DNA of 64,000 nt. It comes from Polynucleobacter sp. MWH-UH25E. Its GTDB lineage: Bacteria; Pseudomonadota; Gammaproteobacteria; Burkholderiales; Burkholderiaceae. Shown here one piece after another: positions 58,977-64,000 of this stretch (within the stretch, counting starts at the first letter, position 1; the number at the start of each line of letters is the position of its first letter). Under the pieces are notes generated by a model. The model did not search any database, was not told the origin of the DNA, and saw only the letters and a program-made list of their open reading frames with translations. A program made the translations under genes and the position numbers. The stretch is taken from positions 372,001 through 436,000 of the forward strand of contig NZ_CP061286.1 in NCBI RefSeq assembly GCF_018687095.1, written 5' to 3'.

Positions 58977-59939
58977 TTATTTTTTCTCTAAAACCGTTTG
59001 CACAACATAACGAGGGCGATTACGGATTTGCTGGTAGATGCGGCCGATATATTCGCCCAGTAAGCCAAGGCCAAAAAGCATGACGCCAATTAAGAAGAAG
59101 GTGAGCGCAAAGAGGGTAAAGACACCCTCTACCTCAGCGCCTAATACAAAGCGGCGAACTAGAAGGTAGGCAAATAGGCTGCCGGCAGCAAGGGAGAGCA
59201 GCATGCCGAGGATCGAGAAGATCTGCAAAGGCATGATCGAGAACCCAGTCACTAAGTCAAAGTTCAAACGAATGAGTTGATACAAGCTGTATTTAGATTC
59301 ACCTGCAAAACGCTCTTCATGTTTGACGGTGATTTCAACAGGGTTCGCCGCAAAGGTATAAGCAAGCGCAGGAATAAACGTATTGTTTTCATCGCATTGA
59401 CGCACAAGATCAATAATGCGACGGCTGTAACCACGCAACATGCATCCTTGATCGGTCATGGTGATACGGGTAATGTTTTCACGCAAACGGTTCATGGCGC
59501 GTGAAGCAAATTTACGAAAGAAACTATCACGACGATCTGCGCGAATGGTGCCAACATAATCATGTCCAGCAATCAACTTCTCAGCGAGAGCATCAATTTC
59601 TTCAGGGGGGTTTTGTAGGTCTGCATCTAAGGTGATGATGTATTCACCTTTGGCATATTCAAAGCCAGCCATGATAGCCATATGTTGACCAAAATTGCTA
59701 TGGAATAAAACTGCTCGTGTGACATCAGGTCGCAACTCAACTTGTTTGGCCAATATGCCGGCGGAGCGATCTTTGCTGCCATCGTTTACAAACACAATCT
59801 CGTAAGGAATATTGCGCTTGGCAGAAACCGTATCTAATGCAGGATAGAGTCGATCAAATAATGCCTGGAGGCCATCTTCCTCGTTGTATACGGGAATGAC
59901 AACGCTCAGCTTTGGGTTGGCAACTAAATTTGCAGTCAT
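58977..59939 (-). CDS. arnC: Undecaprenyl-phosphate 4-deoxy-4-formamido-L-arabinose transferase ArnC
   Basis: A 320-residue GT2 glycosyltransferase with two C-terminal membrane helices (about residues 232-258 and 268-292). SVVIPVYNEEDGLQALFD, YIITLDADLQNPPEEI (metal-binding DxD-type) and DQGCMLRGYSRRI match ArnC, which moves Ara4FN from UDP onto undecaprenyl phosphate. I start at the ATG at 59939; the frame opens at 59975 but those extra residues are not family-like. Confidence 0.9.
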   Translation of the reverse strand: MTANLVANPKLSVVIPVYNEEDGLQALFDRLYPALDTVSAKRNIPYEIVFVNDGSKDRSAGILAKQVELRPDVTRAVLFHSNFGQHMAIMAGFEYAKGEYIITLDADLQNPPEEIDALAEKLIAGHDYVGTIRADRRDSFFRKFASRAMNRLRENITRITMTDQGCMLRGYSRRIIDLVRQCDENNTFIPALAYTFAANPVEITVKHEERFAGESKYSLYQLIRLNFDLVTGFSIMPLQIFSILGMLLSLAAGSLFAYLLVRRFVLGAEVEGVFTLFALTFFLIGVMLFGLGLLGEYIGRIYQQIRNRPRYVVQTVLEKK

Positions 59940-59980
59940 GCCGCAATTTTGCCTGATTCTGGGGATTTCACCCAATAAAG

Positions 59981-61144
59981 CTATTTTTTGTAGTGTTTCT
60001 GAAGGATTCCAACAAGACTGCTCGCAATACGAGCAATATCTTGATCTTTCAAGCCTGGAAATAGCGGCAATGTCAGAATAGATTTACCGATGCGTTCTGC
60101 AACCGGCGTAGCACTGCTTTGGTAGCCCAGATTTTTGTAAAGAGTGAAACCGGTAATGGCGGGGTAGTGAACTCCAGTGCCGATACCGAGTTCTTTTAAC
60201 TCAGTCATCACTTGTGCGCGATCACAATTTAGCCGATCAAGTGGAAGTACCACTTGAAACATATGCCAATTGCTTTCGGTAAAGTTTTCAACTGGTAGCT
60301 CTAGTTGGAGGCCAAGACCGGTAGATTTAATTTCTGCGCGAATGCTATCGAAATACTGACGAGCTAATGCAGCACGTCTAGTTTGATAAGAGGGTAATTG
60401 TTTGAGCTGTTGCAAACCAATCACTGCATTGACGTCAGTCAGATTATCTTTGCCACCCAAGACATCTACGTCCATGCCATCCATGCCTTGGCGAGTGAGT
60501 CCTTGTAGACGAAATTTCTCGGCAAGCTTTGCTTCATCACTATTGTTTAAAACAAGGCAGCCGCCTTCAATGGTGGTGAGATTTTTATTGGCCTGAAAGC
60601 TAAAGCTCACTAAGTCGCCAAAGCTACCAATCTTCTTTCCTTGCCATTGAGATCCAAAGGCTTGCGCAGCATCTTCGATAACGCGTAAATGATGTTGCTT
60701 AGCTAGAGAGTAGAGCTTATCCATATCTACTGGTAGACCTGCAAGATAGACCGGCATGATGGCTTTGGTTTTGCTTGTAATGGCGCCGGCTACCTTATCA
60801 AGGTCAATATTGCGTGTTACGGGATCGATATCTACAAAAACGGGTTTTGCACCAACGCTCAAAATGACATTGGAAGTAGCAACCCAAGAAATAGGAGTGG
60901 TGATTACTTCATCGCCATCGCCAATGTCAGCAACTTGCAGTGCGATTTTCATTGTTGCAGTGCCATTGGCAAAGCAACGCACAGGACGCCCACCAAAGTA
61001 TTCGCTGAGGGTAGCTTCAAATTCAGCAAGCTTGGGTCCTGAAGTTACCCAGCCAGAGCGCAATACTTCGGCAACCGCATCAATCGTCTCTTGATTGAAG
61101 CTTGGGCGCGTAAAAGGAATAAATTCTGGGCTGGCGTTTGACAT
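59981..61144 (-). CDS. arnB: UDP-4-amino-4-deoxy-L-arabinose aminotransferase ArnB
   Basis: A 387-residue PLP aminotransferase of the DegT/DnrJ/EryC1 family. The PLP Lys is in FSFQANKNLTTIEGG and the phosphate-binding TTPISWVATSNVIL. WHMFQVVLP and GIGTGVHYPAITG are typical of ArnB, which aminates UDP-4-keto-arabinose with glutamate. It is 41 nt upstream of arnC and 11 nt after arnT. Confidence 0.92.
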   Translation of the reverse strand: MSNASPEFIPFTRPSFNQETIDAVAEVLRSGWVTSGPKLAEFEATLSEYFGGRPVRCFANGTATMKIALQVADIGDGDEVITTPISWVATSNVILSVGAKPVFVDIDPVTRNIDLDKVAGAITSKTKAIMPVYLAGLPVDMDKLYSLAKQHHLRVIEDAAQAFGSQWQGKKIGSFGDLVSFSFQANKNLTTIEGGCLVLNNSDEAKLAEKFRLQGLTRQGMDGMDVDVLGGKDNLTDVNAVIGLQQLKQLPSYQTRRAALARQYFDSIRAEIKSTGLGLQLELPVENFTESNWHMFQVVLPLDRLNCDRAQVMTELKELGIGTGVHYPAITGFTLYKNLGYQSSATPVAERIGKSILTLPLFPGLKDQDIARIASSLVGILQKHYKK

Positions 61145-61155
61145 GATGTTCTATC

Positions 61156-62847
61156 TTACTGTGTTGAGCTAGAGCTATCGGGGTGCTTCACAATCACTCT
61201 GCGAGAATCACGTCCTACTTCTTGCATTGGCAGATTTAATCCTTGAAGCTCAATAAATACCTCGGGCACCATGATCGCGTAGGCGCTCTGATCTTCTTTC
61301 CAGCGAGCCATGAAGGTTTCCATGGTTGGCACCCAAAGATCAGGCTCTTGATTGACTCCAAACTCGAGCTCATCAGGCGATTGCACCATGATCATGGTTC
61401 TGCCTAAATAGAACGGCACTGTATGGTCTAGTAAACGTACAGAGTAGAAGTTCACTTTCTCCGGAATGGTGGATTTCACTTGATTCACAAGATCAATTCC
61501 AGATACTGCGCGACCTAAAGTTTCATGACCTGTGCCTGCGATGATGGCGCATAAGAAAAAGCCCCATGCAAAACTCACGATGCTGCTGATGCCGTTTCGT
61601 TTGGATTGAAAGCTTGCATAAAGATTAAATATAAGCAAAGCAATTAGTGCGGCAATAATCCAATAAACATATTGTGCATAGGCTTCAATTTCATCGGACC
61701 TAGCTTGCTTGCCAATTTCAGATAAGAAGAAAAATCCGATAGCAGCCAATAATGCAAAACCAATTGTCTGTAACTTCCATGAAAAAGACATGGAGTTAGT
61801 GTGCCCAAGTAAGCGATCGAGGCGATTTCCAATTAACAATGCAAGAGCCGGAAAAATAGGGATGATGTATCCAGGCAGTTTTGAATGGGAGATGCTGAAA
61901 AAAACAAAGATCACAATAAACCAGCAACTGAGTAACCACCCACAAGAGAAAGTTCTTGAACGCTCTTGCCATGCCTGCGCAATAGAGCCAGGGAGTTGCG
62001 CAATCCAAGGCAGAAGACCAATCAGCAACAGTGGCACAAAGTAATAGATGGGCCCAGTCCTGCTATGAGCATCTTGTGTGAAGCGTTGTAGGTGCTCATG
62101 AATAAAGAAAAATTCCAAGAACTCTGGATTGCGTTGGGCTACCAAAATAAACCACGGGGCAGTGATCACTAAAAATAAAATAAGTCCACTGAATAAGCGT
62201 AAGCGCGTCCAGATCTTCCAATCCCATGCGCTAATCGAATAGATAACAAAAACCATTGCCGGTATTGCTGCACCAATTAGGCCTTTTGAAAGAGTTGCTA
62301 GTGCCATAAAGATCCAGCATGCCCACATCCAATTGCGACAACTCGATTGAGTTTGCGAAGTTTGCGCAATTAAGAGGCTACATAGTGCGGCAACCAAAAA
62401 TGCGGACAAGCCCATATCTAAAGAATTGAAGTGTCCGCTAGTGACCCACATTGGACTCGAGGCTAAAACAACAGCCGCCAACCATCCAGCTCTAGCGTTA
62501 TAAATTTTTGCGCCAGTAAATCCAATTGCCAGAATAGTTAAAAAGCCTGTGAGTGCAGTCCAGAATCTGGCTTGCCAATCACCAATGCCAAATAGATGAA
62601 ATGTGGTGGCAGTCGCCCATATTTGCAGCGGCGGCTTTTCGAAATACTTGTAGCCGTTGTAGCGAGGAGTAACCCAATCACCAGTGACAAGCATTTCTCG
62701 GGCCATTTCTGCGTAACGTCCTTCATCCGAAGGAATGAGGTGGCGATAGTTTAGGGTTCCAAACCAGAGTGCCGCATAGATCAGTATTAGCAGCAGAATT
62801 TTGCCGGGGTGGAGGGCGGATGACTGCCGAATTTGGCCAAATTGCAT
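61156..62847 (-). CDS. arnT: Lipid A L-Ara4N transferase ArnT (GT83/PMT family)
   Basis: A 563-residue integral membrane glycosyltransferase with about 12 hydrophobic helices. LPSDEGRYAEMAREML near the start carries the conserved acidic residues, followed by GDWVTPRYNGYKYFEKPPLQIW. ArnT transfers Ara4N from undecaprenyl phosphate to lipid A phosphates in the periplasm, which lowers the surface charge and gives polymyxin resistance. The stop of the preceding small gene overlaps its start by 1 nt. Confidence 0.9.
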   Translation of the reverse strand: MQFGQIRQSSALHPGKILLLILIYAALWFGTLNYRHLIPSDEGRYAEMAREMLVTGDWVTPRYNGYKYFEKPPLQIWATATTFHLFGIGDWQARFWTALTGFLTILAIGFTGAKIYNARAGWLAAVVLASSPMWVTSGHFNSLDMGLSAFLVAALCSLLIAQTSQTQSSCRNWMWACWIFMALATLSKGLIGAAIPAMVFVIYSISAWDWKIWTRLRLFSGLILFLVITAPWFILVAQRNPEFLEFFFIHEHLQRFTQDAHSRTGPIYYFVPLLLIGLLPWIAQLPGSIAQAWQERSRTFSCGWLLSCWFIVIFVFFSISHSKLPGYIIPIFPALALLIGNRLDRLLGHTNSMSFSWKLQTIGFALLAAIGFFFLSEIGKQARSDEIEAYAQYVYWIIAALIALLIFNLYASFQSKRNGISSIVSFAWGFFLCAIIAGTGHETLGRAVSGIDLVNQVKSTIPEKVNFYSVRLLDHTVPFYLGRTMIMVQSPDELEFGVNQEPDLWVPTMETFMARWKEDQSAYAIMVPEVFIELQGLNLPMQEVGRDSRRVIVKHPDSSSSTQ

Positions 62848-63230
62848 TAGTTGGGTTCCACAATCAAGGCCAAAAGAACTTTTCGGCCTTCCCCAACGAG
62901 GATGTTGTAGGTACGGCAGGCGGCTTGTGAGTCCATGATTTCAAAGCCAATTTTGGCTGAAATCAGCCCTTTTAGAAGCTCAGGCTTGGGAAATTGCTGG
63001 CGACTGCCGGTTCCAATCAGAATCAATTCTGGCTTGAGATCCACCATTTGGCTGAAATGGTCAGCATCTAGGTCGCTAAAGGACTTTGCTGGCCATTCCA
63101 GGGTGGCGCCATCCGAGCTCAAAAGGACGCTGTGCTTGTATGGAGTTTGGTTGATCTCCACGTAGCCATCGCCATAGCCAGTGATCGTATTGGCTCCAGA
63201 ATGGGGGTCAGATTGAAGCTTCAAGTGCAC
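62847..63230 (-). CDS. Mth938-like (DUF498) domain protein
   Basis: A 127-residue single-domain protein of the Mth938/AAMDC family. The conserved parts are GYGDGYVEINQTPYKHSVLLS, LKPELILIGTGSRQQFPKPELL and the Cys-containing AACRTYNILVGEGRKV. The molecular role is not established. The start is GTG at 63230. Its stop overlaps the arnT start (TAATG), so it may lead the arn operon, although a functional link is not known. Confidence 0.82.
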   Translation of the reverse strand: MHLKLQSDPHSGANTITGYGDGYVEINQTPYKHSVLLSSDGATLEWPAKSFSDLDADHFSQMVDLKPELILIGTGSRQQFPKPELLKGLISAKIGFEIMDSQAACRTYNILVGEGRKVLLALIVEPN

Positions 63231-63303
63231 TCTCTGTCATAATTATGAGGATTATAGCTAGCTGTTTTTTCCAAGATTTCAAGAACTTACCCTTTAATTT
63301 ATT

Positions 63304-64000
63304 GTGAAACCCATCCTAAAGTCCCAAAAACTCGATAACGTCTGTTATGACATTCGTGGGCCTGTGCTTGAGCTTGCTCAGCGCATGGAGGAAGAGGGTC
63401 ACAAAATCATCAAATTAAACATCGGAAACGTGGGTGTTTTTGGTTTTGATCCTCCTGAAGAGATTCAGTTGGACATGATTCGTAATTTGAGTAATGCCTC
63501 TGCTTACTCTGATTCCAAGGGTATTTTTGCTGCCCGTAAAGCCATCATGCAGTATTGCCAAGAAAAAGGCATTCAAGGCGTAGCGCTTGATGATGTCTAC
63601 ACCGGTAATGGTGTTTCTGAGCTCATCGTGCTTTCGATGAATGCGCTCTTAAATGATGGCGATGAAGTGTTGGTGCCAACGCCAGACTATCCTTTGTGGA
63701 CTGCTGCAGTAAGTTTATCTAGTGGCACCCCTGTCCATTATCTTTGTGATGAGTCAAAAGATTGGGCGCCAGATCTAAATGATCTTCGTAAAAAAATTAC
63801 ACCTAAGACAAAAGCGATTGTGGTGATCAATCCGAACAATCCAACGGGTGCAATTTATTCAAAAGAAGTATTGCTTGAGCTCACACAGATTGCCCGTGAA
63901 CATGGTTTGATTTTGTTTGCTGATGAGATCTACGACAAGATGTTGTATGACGGTGAGAAACATATTTCTTTAGCCTCTTTGTCCACCGATGTTGTCATTA
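63304..64000 (+). CDS. alaA: PLP-dependent aminotransferase, AlaA-like (5' part)
   Basis: An open frame from a GTG at 63304 that runs off the window (232 codons seen). It matches E. coli AlaA (glutamate-pyruvate aminotransferase): CYDIRGPVLELAQRMEEEG, LNIGNVGVFGFDPPEEI, GNGVSELIVLSMNALL, PTPDYPLWTAAVSLSSG, INPNNPTGAIYSKE and FADEIYDKMLYDG are all seen. The PLP-binding Lys lies beyond the edge. It is divergent from the Mth938-like gene; the 73-nt gap should hold both promoters. No clear Shine-Dalgarno sequence precedes the GTG. Confidence 0.9.
   Translation, partial: MKPILKSQKLDNVCYDIRGPVLELAQRMEEEGHKIIKLNIGNVGVFGFDPPEEIQLDMIRNLSNASAYSDSKGIFAARKAIMQYCQEKGIQGVALDDVYTGNGVSELIVLSMNALLNDGDEVLVPTPDYPLWTAAVSLSSGTPVHYLCDESKDWAPDLNDLRKKITPKTKAIVVINPNNPTGAIYSKEVLLELTQIAREHGLILFADEIYDKMLYDGEKHISLASLSTDVVI

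Overview
The window is chromosomal DNA from a betaproteobacterium, most likely a Burkholderiales freshwater bacterium close to Polynucleobacter. The evidence is moderate GC by eye, a monomeric NADP isocitrate dehydrogenase, the gene order fabF-degP-lepA-lepB-rnc-era-recO-pdxJ-acpS-nagZ, an EF-P with Arg32 beside earP, and rpsF-priB-rpsR-rplI-dnaB. Genes are packed tightly with many 1-4 nt overlaps. I see no insertion sequence, prophage, CRISPR array or rRNA operon. The only mobile element I can support is an intein.

Layout. 1-6.7 kb: end of icd, a stand-alone BLUF photoreceptor, a probable transcription unit of msrP, a lipocalin, a metallo-beta-lactamase-fold hydrolase and a YdfG-type dehydrogenase, then DUF2889, rsuA and a pterin dehydratase. 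6.8-10.9 kb: a two-subunit molybdenum hydroxylase of the isoquinoline-oxidoreductase type, msrQ (7 kb from its partner msrP) and an SRAP/YedK protein. 10.9-15.7 kb: a parvulin, then thyA-folA, then a ferredoxin and a ferredoxin-NADP reductase, then a 2-hydroxyacid dehydrogenase. 16-19.1 kb: moaA-mobA-moeA, molybdenum cofactor genes that would serve the two molybdoenzymes to the left. 19.2-26.5 kb: rne with a long structured leader, rluC, a HAD phosphatase, an SppA-like protease, an RsmI-like methylase and a Maf protein. 26.6-32.9 kb: yceD-rpmF-plsX-fabHDG-acpP-fabF, the lipid synthesis cluster. 33-41.9 kb: degP/mucD to nagZ. 42-46.5 kb: efp, earP, uvrC, pgsA and two tRNAs (Gly, Cys). 46.6-49 kb: a lipoprotein, lexA and an asparaginase. 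49.2-53.2 kb: the ribosomal protein and primosome operon ending in dnaB. 53.2-56 kb: an NlpC/P60 lipoprotein, phoH and bcp. 56-63.2 kb: a complete-looking L-Ara4N lipid A modification operon (arnT, arnB, arnC, a split arnA, arnD). 63.3-64 kb: start of an alaA-like aminotransferase.

The most notable element is a 352-residue intein inside DnaB, inserted exactly in the Walker A motif between Lys and Thr. It begins with Ala instead of a nucleophile and carries the Trp/Cys/Thr signature of class 3 inteins. It also keeps two LAGLIDADG endonuclease motifs with both acidic residues. Because the insertion interrupts the ATP-binding loop of an essential helicase, splicing should be required for replication.

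Other points of interest are a lexA promoter predicted to give a leaderless transcript with the LexA box over its -10, arnA split into two cistrons whose catalytic residues match the fused E. coli protein, earP and uvrC starting head to head on one CATG, a phoH terminator lying inside the signal-peptide codons of the next gene, and the lack of rpoE-rseAB between fabF and degP.
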